The notes beneath the pieces are model-generated. The model made no database searches and was not told the DNA's origin. It worked only from the letters and a program-made list of their open reading frames with translations. A stretch of 64,000 nucleotides of DNA, taken from contig CM065379.1 in assembly GCA_033060915.1 (NCBI GenBank), positions 32,425,818 to 32,489,817 on the forward strand. Direction: 5' to 3'. The translations under genes and the position numbers were made by a program. Origin of the DNA: Euryodendron excelsum. Its lineage: Eukaryota > Streptophyta > Magnoliopsida > Ericales > Pentaphylacaceae. Positions 35,307 through 47,061 of this stretch are shown one piece after another; position 1 is the first letter of the stretch, and every line of letters begins with the position of its first letter.

Positions 35307-36137
35307 CCATTTAGGAAACAATTGAGGTCGGCAAGCAACGTATCTTTGACTAGATTTGGGCGCCTGTACTAGTGACTACCATGTAAACTTTAGCCTAGCT
35401 TCATTAGGAGTGACTCCGGAAAGTCCGGGAATTAGTTGAAGAAGTCGGGAATGACCCAGAAGGCCAGAAAGGAGCAAGAACACTCAAAATAGTGTCCTGG
35501 AGGTATTTGACTTGAAAAATAAAGATAAGGTGAGTCGGAAAGGTTGACCGGGCCTTTAGGGGCAAAACGGTCAATCGGACTAGGAAACTGCCGGGGCGAA
35601 CCTGGATTGTCCCGGAAAAAGACTTGGGATCTGGAAACATTATTTAGAATGTTCCCAGAGGTTGCCGGTTTGATTCCCAAGGCCGGCGTGGTCAGAAATG
35701 GAGACCGGCCCACCAGGGGCAAAACGGTTATTTTGTACCGGGTTTGCTGGAACTGACTCGGAATGGTGCGGAAAGGTAAAGGAAGGTCGAGAACACTATA
35801 AAAAGTATTCTCGGGACATTACTGGTTTGATACTTAAAGCCGGTATGGTCGAAGAAGGAGACCGGCCCTCTAGGGGCAAAACGGTCATTTTGTACCGGAT
35901 TGGCCAGAACCAACACGAAATGATTCGGAAAAGTAAAGGAAGATTGAGAATACTATAAAAAGTATTCTCAGGACATTACCGGTTTGATACCCAGAGCCGG
36001 TGTGGTTCTCGGGGCATTCGGATGCTTAGGGGCAAAATGGTCATCTTGACCGAAAAGTCTCAGAAAAGGGTCCTAAAGGCAGTCTGGTCATTTTTCACCG
36101 AAGTGAGCTAACAAACATGGGTATTGACCTAGGTTTT

Positions 36138-36655
36138 GAGTGTTTCCGCCACTCGGACGGGGTTGAGTATTTCCGCTACTGGGACAGGGTTGAGTATTTC
36201 CGCTACTCGGACGGGGTTGATGATTTGTGAGTATTTCCGCTACTCTAACGGCTCTGTGAGTATTTCCGTTACTCTAACGGTTCTGTGAGTATTTTCGCTA
36301 CTCTAACGGTTGAGTGAGTAGTTTTGCTACTCGGACTGTCTCGAGGAATAAACTGTCTCGAGAGAGGGATTGGAAAGGGGTCTTACCGTGTCCGAAGAGA
36401 CGTGCCTGGATTGGAACCGTCTCGAGGAATAAACCGTCTCGAGAGAGGGATTGGAAAGGGGTCTTACTGACTCCGAAGAGACGTGCCTGGGTTTTGAATG
36501 TTTCCGCCACTCTAACGGTGTGAGTATTTCCGCTACTCTTAACGGTTTTGTGAGTGTTTTCGCCACTCTAACGGCTTTGTGAGTATTTCCGCTACTCTAA
36601 CGGTTCTGTGAGTATTTCCGCTACTCTAACGGTTTTATGAGTAGTTTTGCTACTC
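36138..36655. repeat. Minisatellites in LTR C
   Basis: Repeats of about 30 bp with GAGTATTTCCGCTACTC occur at 36138-36330 and 36500-36655. Between them are two copies of an 81-bp unit (starting 36336 and 36417, through 36497) that begins C(C/T)GTCTCGAGGAATAAAC. I has five copies at the same place. Confidence 0.85.
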
Positions 36656-37353
36656 GGACCGTCTCGAGGAATAAACTGTCTCGAGAGAGGGATTGGAATT
36701 GGAAAGGAAATGACAATGCCCCTAAGGGCATTTTGGTCATTTTGCCTCTATTTGGGCCTGACAAGCCCGCGAAGCAATGGAAAGACGGAATTTGGACCTA
36801 GAGGGTTGGATTCGATAGGAATATGCCCAAAATGACTTGAAAACAAGTCTGGACGGAGTGTAGACTGCCGAGCGGTCAAAAATGGGGTGCTTACAGTGGT
36901 GTTAGTTTCTGAGATCGCCCGATCTCAAAAAACTACTTGGAGGGTGGTGTTGGTTCTTGAGATTTCCCAATCACAGAAAGCTACCTGTAGGGTGGTGTTG
37001 GTCCACAAGATTGCCTGGTCTCGGAGAGCTACTAGATAATGAACATTCTACATTGGCGAGCTAGCAGGCGCCAAAAGTGAACTGTCTAGAATTTGATACC
37101 CGAAATAACCCGATCTCGAGAAGCTACCTGGATGGCGCCAGTTTCGGAGACTGCCTAGTCTTGGAAAGCTGCCTGAAGTGTCTAAGGGCAATATTGTCTT
37201 TTCAACTTTAATGGGGCCTTGTGGGCTTGGAAAGTGACCAGTCGATTGGATTAGAGTTTGAAAGAGTCGGTCTGGGCTCAAACGCGTTGTGATGTTATAA
37301 CTGAACTCGGTCGAGTTGAAGATTCCTGAGTGACCAAAAATGGGGTGCTTACA

Positions 37354-37990
37354 CTCACCAATCCAACATGAACCTTACTGTCAAAACTCTACTCGATCCC
37401 CCTTATTACCAGCTTATTCTCAATCCTTTGCCTAAACATAAACCCACGGTTACTATGGCCGGGTTCAAACCCCAAATCGACACCTAGAGAGCTATGCGGC
37501 CTCTATTACCCTTGGTTCCATCAAAGAAACTAACTACTCCCACCACCCTACCCATCCTCGCAAATCTTCCATCTGTAGTAGTCCCTTTGCCCGTACACCC
37601 GAAGGTAACTCTTCCTGTCATGACTCAATTACCAATATTCAGTCTCCATAATGTCCTGTGGAATTATCCCCCTAACAAAGCTCAAAGCACTGAAGAACCC
37701 GTAGAGAAAATAGGAGGGATGGCCCGGTTAGGGCGACTTTGCACCTCTGCTGAAGTAGAAAGAAGGAGGATAGGGAAAGATAAAGAAGAAGAAAGCTCTA
37801 ACCTACCAACAGATCAGGAGATATCATAATTCACCAAAGCTCTGGGGAAAGTTGACTATGACATCATAGAACAACTCAAAAAAGCCCCAGTCTATATCTC
37901 CATGTTAGGCTTGCTACTCACCTTTGAGGTACGCATGGATGTTTTGCTTAGGATTCTTAATGATGTGCATGTTAAGCCCCAACTCTAAAC
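37354..37990 (+). pseudogene. Ogre/Tat internal region J: gag C-terminal / pre-protease segment
   Basis: Begins at D's target duplication. About 37830-37975 reads FTKALGKVDYDIIEQLKKAP then ISMLGLLLTFEVRMDVLLRIL, a segment that precedes protease in Ogre/Tat polyproteins (relatives read SEYSVVEQL..TPARISLLSLLL). Stops interrupt it at about 37484 and 37827. The part upstream is Pro-rich and poorly recognised. Confidence 0.72.
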
Positions 37991-38330
37991 GTTTTCCCGT
38001 ACTCCATTCTAGAAAGGCTTGGAATGAACAAAATCTATTTGAACAATAGCAACATGGTCATCCACGCCTTTGATGGCTCCTGAAGAGAAACCATAAGAGA
38101 AATTGAAATGTCAATCAAGATCAAACCTGTAACCTTCACAATCAAATTTCAAGTCTTGCACATTCTGGTTTTTTACAACTTATTGTTAGGGTGACCCTGG
38201 ATTCACTCGGCAGGCTCAGTCCCTGCTAGCCTCTATCAAACAGTCAAATTCATTATAGGTTCCAAATTAATCTATGTTTTTGCCCAAAAGGAGTTTAGCG
38301 TATATAAAGCTGACACCATCTCACCTGACG
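37991..38330 (+). pseudogene. Ogre/Tat internal region J: protease, active site deleted
   Basis: Reads LNVFPYSILERLGMNKIY, MVIHAFDGS and PWIHSAGSVPASLYQTVKF, all typical of the retropepsin of this branch. The segment holding the catalytic Asp, just before LNV in relatives, is missing: sequence jumps from the VHV motif of the previous domain to LNV, a loss of very roughly 80 codons. Stops follow at DGS and LLG. Confidence 0.82.
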
Positions 38331-38940
38331 CAGAATTGGCCTCTTTCTGCATTCAGTCATTCGAATATGTCACAGTCACACAAAAAGAAGATCAAGTAGA
38401 GCCAAAGTATTCTCAAAATTCCCAGATGATAACTCACTACTTTAAAAAAAAAAACGGTTTTCATTTGGGTAAAGGCTTAGTGAAGAACTTGCAGGGAAAG
38501 CCTGAGATCGTAGAAATACCATCAGCCGAACCCACCTTCGGGCTAAGGTATGAGCCTACCAGAAAAGAGTAGAGAGAAGTAGCCAAGAAGAAAAGGGCTA
38601 ACAGGAAAGTAGCTATGGAGCTCCTTGATCGATTCAACCGATTAGATGTGGGAAAGGTAGTGTTTGCATCAAGTAAAAGTTTGAAGAAAAAGGAAAATTC
38701 AAGAAGAAGCACCTGTCGTGACGACGGATGCCAAAATAACTCAAGATGGGTCCATCTGAGCCACTCTCTTAAGCAAAAACTTCATGACTAGGCCAGCAAG
38801 GACTTCATTCACACCTGCAAGTTTTATTACAAAGCTCGCTAAAGCAAATCTCAAACCACCAAACTCGTCACAAGAGAATCCTATCTTCATAAACTATTTG
38901 TTTTAGCTTTCAATTCAGTTAATTATATTAGACATACCAA
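38331..38940 (+). pseudogene. Ogre/Tat internal region J: G-patch-like segment after protease
   Basis: ASFCIQSFEYV, then YFKKKNGFHLGKGLVKNLQG and FGLRYEPTRKE resemble the glycine-rich G-patch-like segment between protease and reverse transcriptase in Ogre/Tat elements. A stop follows EPTRKE (about 38570) and the frame changes near 38705. The recognisable sequence ends where LTR F starts, so no reverse transcriptase is present. Confidence 0.72.
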
Positions 38941-39488
38941 TGTAAGCACCCCATTTTTGACCGCTCGGCAGTCTATAGTCTGTCCAGACTTGAGTTCAAG
39001 TCAATATAGACATATTCTAGAATTCTAGTCCTAATCTAGTCAACTCATCGCTTCGTAGGCCCACCAGGCCCAAATAGAGGCAAAATGACCAAAATGCCCT
39101 TGTGGGCATTGCCCGGTCCAATCCCATAGGCACGTCTTTCCGAAGACAGTAAGTTCCCTTTCCAATTCCAATAGGCGCGTCTTCCCGAAGACGGTAAGTC
39201 CCCTTCGAATCTCGTAGGCACGTCTTCCTAAAGATGGTAAGTTCCCTTTTCCAATTCCAATTCCAATCCCTCGCTCGAGAAAGTTGGTTCCTCAAGACAG
39301 TAAGTCAATCCTTTCTAGCACAGTTTCCGAAGAAAGTTTCTTCGGAATGGTAAGTCCCTTCAAACTCGTCGACCGGGACGAGACCCCAAGTCCTCGAGAT
39401 GGTAGAACGGTCCACCTTTGGCGCTTGTTAGCCCACTAATGCAGAAATGTCTATTTCAGCACGCCTTCTGAGAAAGTTGGTTCTCAGG

Positions 39489-42400
39489 TGTCGCGCCTAG
39501 ATTTTTCGCACTCGAGGAATACGCACACGAGCGGAAAAAATACTGTACTCTCCCATTAGAACTCACCCTCCTAGAAGAATGAGTGCGACTAGGTTTGAAT
39601 TAAAAATTGATTTGAATAAAGGGCTTTTAGAAAAGATTTTGGGTCGCCACCTAACTTGATTAAGGTGAGTTAGGTCACCTAAAAACTAAGGGCAATCCGA
39701 AGACTACACTTAGGGTTTTTGGAAACAATTTTGAAAATACTTACTCAAGAGAGGGTTTTCATGAGAATAGGTTATTTGGCAATCTTTCGAAAACATTTAA
39801 GCCCTTTTTTGAAAATAAACTCCATTTTGGTCTTTGAAAATAGTGATCCTAGGTTCGGAGGTTGGTTACGTGTAGGGAAGACGCACTAAGCCATCACCCT
39901 ACCCCTCCTTTACGGTACCTACATGTCTATTTACCCTAGATTCACCTATGAGAGTCTTCAACTAACAAATGTTCAATCATATCCACTTTAGAAAATAATT
40001 TTGAAAAAGAATGATACATGATATGCAATTATAAAAGAAAGAGAGTTGGAAAATAATGGAAAATAGATTTGAAGAGAGATTGATTTGATTTAAAAAGAGA
40101 TTTGAAAAGATAGATTTGAAATTGGAAAGTTTTAGAAATTGGAAATAGAAATTTTAAAAATAGATTTTTGGAATTGGAAACTTGAAATAGATTATGGAAT
40201 TAGAGATTTGAAAAGAGTTATGGAAATAGAATCTTAAGAAAGATTGTGGAATTTGAGATTTGAAAAAGGTTGTGACCACACCCATAAAGGTTGCCTACGT
40301 ATCCCTTTGGAGGAATTAGGTTAGTCGTAGTTCGGACAAGAGTCCGATAAAAAACAAAAGAATTGATTTGAAAAAGGAGTTGAATTGGGATTTGGATCGG
40401 AAGATTGGAATTTGGATTGGAGAAGATTGGACTTTGAAGAAAGATTGAGAGTTGGGAATCCTAGATTTAGGAAGATAAGATTTGGACTTGAGATTAAGAA
40501 AGAATTGACTTAGAAAAGATTTTTGAAAAGATTTGACTCGAATGTTGGACTTGGAAGATTAGGGAAGGTTGGATTTAGGAAGGGTTTGAATTAGGAAAGG
40601 TTCTGTTCTAGGAAAGTTCATTTTAGGGAAGTTTCGACTTAGGAAAGTTTTCGACTTAAGAAAGTTTCGGATTAGGAAAGTTTTCAAATTAGGAAATTTC
40701 AACTTAGGAATGGTTTGGATTAAGAAAGTTTCATTTTAAGAAAGGTTTTGAAATAGGAAAGTTTTGAATTTGGAATGTTTTGAAAGTAAGAAAGTTTTGA
40801 GTTTAGAAAGTTTTAGATTTAGAAAGATTTTAAGTTTAAGGAAGTTTAGAATTTGGAAAGGTCAAGATTAGGAAAGATTTGAAGATTAAAGTTTCAAGGA
40901 AAGATTTGAAAGTTTAGGTTTAGAAAACTTACGATTTAGGAAAGTATGAGATTAGGAAGGAGTGGATTAGGAAAGATTTAGACTAGGAAAGATTGAGATT
41001 CCTATTTCCTAAAACAAGGGATTGGACTTTGTTTCTAAAGAGGTGTTTTAATTTTGTTTCCAAAAATGGAGGATAGGATCTAGTTTCCTAAATGGGAGAT
41101 TGGATTTGATTTTCTAAAGAGAGGATTGGATTTGGCATGAATTTGGAAAGATGGAGTTTTGAAAATCCTAGTTTTGGGAAGACTATAGTTTTGATGTAGA
41201 AAATAGGTTTTGAAAATATATATATAGTTTTGATGTAGAAAATAAGAGGTTTTGGAAACCTAGATTTTAAGTCAAGAGTGGAAATCATGTTTTGAGAAAG
41301 GGAATTAGGGTTTCCTAATCGTTGGCTCTAGTGTTTAACTTAGGCTCTAAGAGATTTTCGAAAGTGAGTCTTTAGAAAGAAAGATTTTTGGAAGGAAATC
41401 ATAGAGAGGAGTTTTTAGAAGGGGAGTTTTGAAGAGAGAGTTTTTGGAAAGAATTTTGGAAGGAGATTGTTGGAAAGAGTTTTTAAGAAAGAGATTAGCG
41501 AGCATTTTTAGAAAGTGAATTTTTAGGAGAGTAGTTTGGAAAGGAGTTCAAAAAAAGAGTTTTGAAAAATAGATTTTTAGAAAGAAATTTTGAAAAGGAG
41601 ATTGGTGAGAGTTTTTAGAAAGTATGTTGAAAGAGAGGTTTTTAGTAGGAGAGATTTGAAAAAAGAGTTTTTAGAAAGTATATAAAATATCTCACTTTCC
41701 TAAAGTGATTCTAACCATAAGAAGATTAGAACCACTTTAGGACGGTGGTTTTGAAAACAATGATTTTGAAAATATGGACCATATTGGTCACTTTAAATGT
41801 AACACTTTGCCAAAGCAACCCTAACCATGAAAAGGCTAGAATCACCCTAGGATTGTGATTTTGAAAATAAGTTTTGAAAAATAGGATTTTGATGCAAATT
41901 TGAAAACAAGTTTAATGCAAGTTTTGAAAACGAGTTTGAAAACGAATTTTAGAAGAATGCAAGATCATGATATGCACAATGCAAATTGGGGTCGTGAACA
42001 TACAAGATTAAAGGCTTCACCACATAATCAAGGGGTCGAACGTGGTCTCCGGTTAGACTAAAAGAAAGCCCCCGACACGGTGACCCTCCAATAGCCTAAT
42101 CCTATACATAGACTCGGAAGTCCCTTGTGTCAAGCATGCAAGAAAGGGGGGAAAGAAGATGGGAGATTAAAATAGAAGAAAACCTAAGTGGGTTAGGAGA
42201 GAGAAGAGAGGGGAAAAATGCGTAAACTTAAAGAGAAAGCCTACCTTGAGTCTTGTTTATTTTTCTTTGCTTTACACGCCTTGCTTCTCTTGCTTTGCTT
42301 CGGTCTTCACTTCAGTTTTCGTCTTGATCTTCGAGAACTTCAGTTTGCAACACTTCAAGTCTTCAATGGAGGCTTTGGAGGCTAGTGTATGAGTGTATGT

Positions 42401-43956
42401 GAGTGTATAGGAGGCTAGGGTTTGTGTATGGAGGTTAGGGTTTGGAAAACCTAAAGGAGCTAGGATTTACGGAGGCTACGAGCTCTATATATCGAAGAAT
42501 AGGGTTTGTAGACTGAGTTTACGGACTTCTTTCACGCTGGAGGAGGCTCTGTATTTATAGGGGAAGGGATGATCTAGCGCCTGTTATAGTGGCACCAAGC
42601 CAAAATTCCTTCTAGCACCACTAGGAGTGGCGCTAGGCCAAATATTGGCTTGGCGCCACTACTAGTGGGGCCAGCCAATTAGGAAAGTTTTAAAGTCTGC
42701 AAGTAACGTATCTTGAGAAGATTTGGGCGCCTGTACTAGTGACTACCATGCAATTTTTAGTCTGGCTTCACTAGGAGTGACTCCGAAAGGTCAGGAAAGC
42801 ATTTAAGGGACCAAGAATGGCCCGGAAGGCTGGAAAAGGGCAGGAGCCCTTAGAATAGGGTCCCGGGGTTAATGGACTTGAAAAAGGATGACAAGAATTG
42901 TCAGAAAGGTTAACTGAGCCATTAGGGGCAAAACGGTTAATTAGGCCGGAAAGCTGCCGGGACGAACTCAGAATGTCCCGGAAGAAGACTCAAGATTTGA
43001 AAATATTATTTAGAATGTTCCCAAAGGTTACGGTTTGATAGCCAGAGTCGGTGTGGTTCCTGGGGCGTTCGGATGCCTAGGGGCAAAATGGTCATCTTGA
43101 CCGAAAAGTCTCATAATTGGCCCGAAACTGACTAGAATGCACCTAATCATGTCGGATTGCTTTTAAGACAATCTTGGAAGGGTGGACTTACTGTTATGAG
43201 GACTTAGGTACTTTCTCAAAAAACATGTCAAAAAAGGCCCTAGGGGCAGTTTGGTCATTTTTCACCGAAGTGGGCTAGCAGGCACTAGTGTTGACCTGGG
43301 TTTTGAGTGTTTCTGCCACTATGACAGCGGTCTCGTGATATAGGGGTTTGTTGGCAATTCCCTATATCGACCTATTTGCAAGTATTCCCGCTACTCTGAT
43401 GGTTGCGATGTTTACAAGTACTTTTGTTGCTCTAACGGTTCGCGATCATTCCTGAGACTGCCTAATCTCGGGAAGCTGCTAAAGGGACTTAGCGCCTGAG
43501 GAATCAACTTTCTCGGAAGGCGTGTCGAAACAAACATTTCTGCATTGGCGGGTTAATAGGCGCCAAAGATGGACCATTCTACCATCTAGGGGACTCTAGG
43601 TCTCATCCCGGTCAACGGGTTTGAAGGGACTTACCGTTCTAAAGAAACTTTCTTGGGAAAACATGACGAACAGGATAGACTTACCATCTCGAGGAATTAA
43701 CTTTCTCGAGAGAGGGATTGAAATTGGACTTGGAAAAAGGGACTTACCGTCTTCGGGAAGACGTGCCTACAGGATTGGACCGAACAACGCCCATAAGGGC
43801 ATTTTGGTCATTTTGCCTCTATTCGAGCCCGGCGGGCTTGCGAAGCAGTTTAATTAACGAGATTAAGACTAGAATTCTAGAATATGTCCATATTGACTTG
43901 AACTCAAGTCTGGACAGATTGTAAACTGCCGAGCAGTTAAAAATGGGGTACTTACA
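39489..43956 (-). repeat. 3' LTR of element H
   Basis: 4468 bp, TGTCGCGCCTAG to GGGGTACTTACA. It contains conserved islands at 39855-39930 and 40268-40345 and the AGGAAAG-rich block at 40570-41000. Confidence 0.92.
42552..42680 (-). promoter_or_regulatory. LTR H core promoter with palindromes, partly decayed
   Basis: TATAAATA on minus at 42552-42559. Three inverted repeats follow at 42574-42597, 42612-42636 and 42650-42674; the third has GGGGCC where others have GGCGCC. Confidence 0.65.
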
Positions 43957-43960
43957 GTTG

Positions 43961-43973
43961 CCCCTCTTTTTTT
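43961..43973 (-). other. Polypurine tract of element H
   Basis: On minus a run of seven A then GAGGGG, four bases from the LTR start TGTAAG. It is nearly the same as in A. Confidence 0.78.
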
Positions 43974-44327
43974 GTCTTTGCTTGTCGAAGATAGAAAATG
44001 ATTGAGTAAGAGTCTCATGTTGACCGTGAGGCAGTTGGAGGGACAGACTTTGGAAATTTTAGAAGATGGGATTGTAGAAATGCATATTGGGCCCAAAAGG
44101 CCTTTGAAATCGAGTTTTGGCAGGAAGAAGGGCAAAGCTGCCTGGAATTTGGAACTGGCGCCACTAGGAGCGGCGCTTTTGGCAAATTTAGCTTGGCGCC
44201 ACTGCTTTGGCAAATTCCTGCAAACTGCTGGTTCGACGCTGCTACGGGATTTAATGAGTTTTTCATAAAACCAAGAGGCATTACGAGGAAACCGACTTGA
44301 ACCTTGAAGAGGCACTCCTTGGGGACC
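43974..44327. promoter_or_regulatory. Region upstream of PMD exon 1 in H, with GGCGCC inverted repeat
   Basis: An inverted repeat at 44155-44176 (CTGGCGCCACT with AGCGGCGC) and TTGGCGCC at 44193-44200 resemble the LTR promoter palindromes. Same position as in A; possible promoter of the antisense gene. Confidence 0.4.
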
Positions 44328-44404
44328 ACGGGTGATTGCTATAAGGAGACCACGTCGCCGAAAAAGCCGCCGGAAGAGAACATTTCGCCAGAGAACTTCG
44401 AAAG

Positions 44405-45298
44405 GTGAGTTTTCTATCCTATGCTGATTTTAATGTGTAGAACTCCGTTTAGGTCGTGTGAACAGTGGAAATTGATGTTTTGTATGTTTTGAACACTATG
44501 GTGATGTTATTTTTGCATTTTGATGTTTGTTTGACTGAATTTAAGCGATTTTGCGTGATTATGTGAATGGGGTTTTTGTAGGAATTGGGAGTTTGTTCCT
44601 ACAGGCTTGGGTGTTGAGTTTTTTGGCTAGATTTTTATATTGTGTGCCTTAGAAAAATGTGTTTAACAACCATGCAAAGTTTCATGATTTTTTGAAAACT
44701 TGGTGAATTTTTGATTTTTTGAAAAAATAGAAAAATACATAGAAAATTAGGAAAATTAAGAAAACTTAAGAAATTAATGAAATTTTTAGAGTTTAAAGTT
44801 TGAAAAAATGTAGGAATATTTTAGAAAACATTTGAAATGATTTTGAGGAATTTTAGGACATTTTTGAAAACCATTGATTTATTAGAAAAATAAAACATGT
44901 GTTTTAAAAATTTCAGAAAATTAAAAAGTGTGCACGGGTGCTGATGTTATGTGATTATGACGTTGTGAAGTGCACGATTTGTGTTTTGTGTTGATGTCAT
45001 GGGTGTTGTAGGAACCATTTTTAAACGAAACTGTGTTGAAATTTTTTTTTAGAAATCAAGAAAAGAGTTAGAAAAGGTTTAAAAATAAAATCTTTTTGAA
45101 AGAAAAAGACAGAAAAGCCTTGAGATTTGACTTGAAATTGGAAAATCAAAAGGTGTAGAAAATTCGTTTGGACTTATCATTTGAAATCTTTTTATTATTA
45201 TTATTTTGTTTGCTTTTATTGCTTATTTACTTTATTTTATTATTATCTATCTGCATGTACCATATATTAACACCTCTTACCTTGGCTTACCTTTTCAG
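44405..45298 (+). other. Intron 1 of PMD gene, element H
   Basis: 894 nt; GAAAG/GTGAGT donor and TTTTCAG/GATGG acceptor. Splicing joins AG to G, giving an in-frame codon before ATGGCTGATGCG. Confidence 0.8.
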
Positions 45299-46970
45299 GA
45301 TGGCTGATGCGGGTGATGATGGTTCTAAGAGGAGATGTCGCTCGGGGAAGGCGGCTCGGACAGACTCTACCGGTGGTTCCAACCGATCCAGAGGTAGCCA
45401 ATGATCTACTGGACGAGCCTCTTCCAGTTAGAACGGACAAGGGAGTAGACCACCTGTCAACCATTTTCCTCCGGTTGAGCAAGCCTTTGCAGAGGAGATC
45501 GGTGGAGAGGAGGAGGTACCGAGTTTGGATGACTAGGTCATCGGTTATGGGAGAGCCTTCTCTAGACATAGGCAGACAGATGCTGATTTGGGTGACCTGG
45601 AGGTACCAGACATCCCGCTGCTTGGGGATCTTGCTTATCACCCTAGTGTATACTCTAGACAACATTTGCCCCCTCCTCGGGTACACACAGCTTTTAGAGG
45701 GGCTGTTCATCAGGTCTCCGTGACCATACAACGGGCGGCTCCATCATATTGTGCCTTCCTGGCTGAGATCGAATTCGGAGCCTTCATGGGATTACAGGCT
45801 AATAGCTAGAATTGGCATTTGGTACTAGCGCTTATTGAGAGGTGGTTCAGGAAGACCGGAACCTTTCATTTTTTCGGCTTCGAGTTAGGACCCACTCCCT
45901 TGGATTGGGCCATCATCACAGGGCTTTCCTTTGTCGTCCGGCGAATTACCTTATGGTCAGTCAGTAGAGACGAGGTCTGCCTTCTGCTAGACTTGCCCCC
46001 TCCTAAGCATTCTGCCTTCCTAGTCTCTTGGATCAGTCAGGATGACTGTACCTTTGCTGCTGAGCTATCGCCTGCCAAGCGGGACATTATGAGACGGCAA
46101 CTTATTTTGTACATCATCTTTAGCTGCTTCTGCAACAACAACAAGTCGCTTGTGCCTTTTCGGTTAGTGAGCATAGTAGCTGATCTTGGGGCTTTATCTG
46201 AGCTGGATTAGGGGTCCTTCTCCTTTGGCTGCTTCATTCGATCGATGCGGGTCCGGACTTCTTCCCATTGGGGCAGCATGACTAGTTTTTGACCCTTTCT
46301 TGTATGGTGGAGCTATGAGTACCTGCCTAATCGTCGCCCTGTAGTTGTCGAGCACGACCTTTATCCTCGTGCTTTGAGGTGGGCTCGTGATCAGGTGGCC
46401 CAGCGATCGAAGATTATTGACTTCGTGACGCTACGGGCGAACGTAAAGTTGATTGAGGTGAGGGATGTAACATGGCGGCCTTTTCTCAGGTCAGTTCATT
46501 ATGAGACTGTATGGTACTTAGTTCCGTTGTCCCTGTCACGGGCTACTTTTCTCAGTGACGATACTTGAGAGTCCTATTTAGGATAGCGACACTGGCGGTA
46601 GTTTCATAAGGAGTTCCGATCAGCAGGAGCTCCACCGAAGTTTATGTTTGGGGCCTTGGTAGCGGGAGTGCCCATCCCTTATCAAGAGCGCCAGCCAAGT
46701 GTCGAGTTCTTGCTTCCTTCCGATACAGACTATATTGTACACATTGGGGCTCATTCTGTCTGTGCCTTCACCCGGTTTAAGGTAGTAGTCGGTGGGTATG
46801 CTGTTGACTAGGAGGTGGTTGACTTGTGGCACCGAGCTGGAGGATATGTGCCCCAAGCTAAGTTTACTGCTGTGAGAGACCAGAGAGATCAGTACCAGAT
46901 GGAGCGGGATCAGTACCAAGCCGAGGTAGCTTCCCTGACGGCTCGGTTATCTCAAATGGGCGGTGGCGGG

Positions 46971-47061
46971 GTATATTATTCTTTCTCTACTTCTTCCGTT
47001 CACTCTGCTATTATCTAGTTATTCATTTATCTTGCTGATTCTGGCTGTGCCTTCTTCGCAG
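46971..47061 (+). other. Intron 2 of PMD gene, element H
   Basis: 91 nt; starts GTATAT and ends CTTCTTCGCAG with a strong pyrimidine tract. Both exon ends lie on codon boundaries. Confidence 0.78.

Larger units (their letters stand above)
31716..36895 (-). mobile_element. Solo LTR C, inserted in LTR D
   Basis: 5180 bp from TGTCGCGCCCAG to GGGGTGCTTACA, with a perfect target duplication GTGGT (31711-31715 and 36896-36900). No internal sequence follows, so this is a solo LTR from recombination between two LTRs. It is of the subfamily with 81-bp repeats, shared with I. Confidence 0.92.
26826..37353 (-). mobile_element. LTR D: old solo LTR, split by solo LTR C
   Basis: About 5.34 kb excluding C and one target copy. 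Left edge TATTGCACCTCAG aligns to TGTCGCGCCCAG mainly by transitions; right edge is ...GGGGTGCTTACA. The flanks TTCAC and CTCAC differ by one transition. D is the most diverged LTR here: it lacks the 81-bp repeats and AGGAAAG block of the others, but keeps the conserved islands (27185-27260 and 27405-27480) and TATA box. Confidence 0.75.

Noticed and set aside
35404..35756. Overlapping ORFs on both strands in U3 (also at 58181-58547 and 7760-8060)
   Set aside because: GC-richer U3 sequence gives chance open frames; the same region in sister LTRs has stops and no known domain.
38941..39488. 3' LTR of the Ogre fragment J
   Set aside because: No polypurine tract precedes it and readable coding-type sequence runs up to its edge, so an insertion is more likely.
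42560..42680. MITE or small DNA transposon at the GGCGCC palindromes
   Set aside because: The palindromes sit at the same place in every LTR next to the TATA box and have no target duplications of their own.
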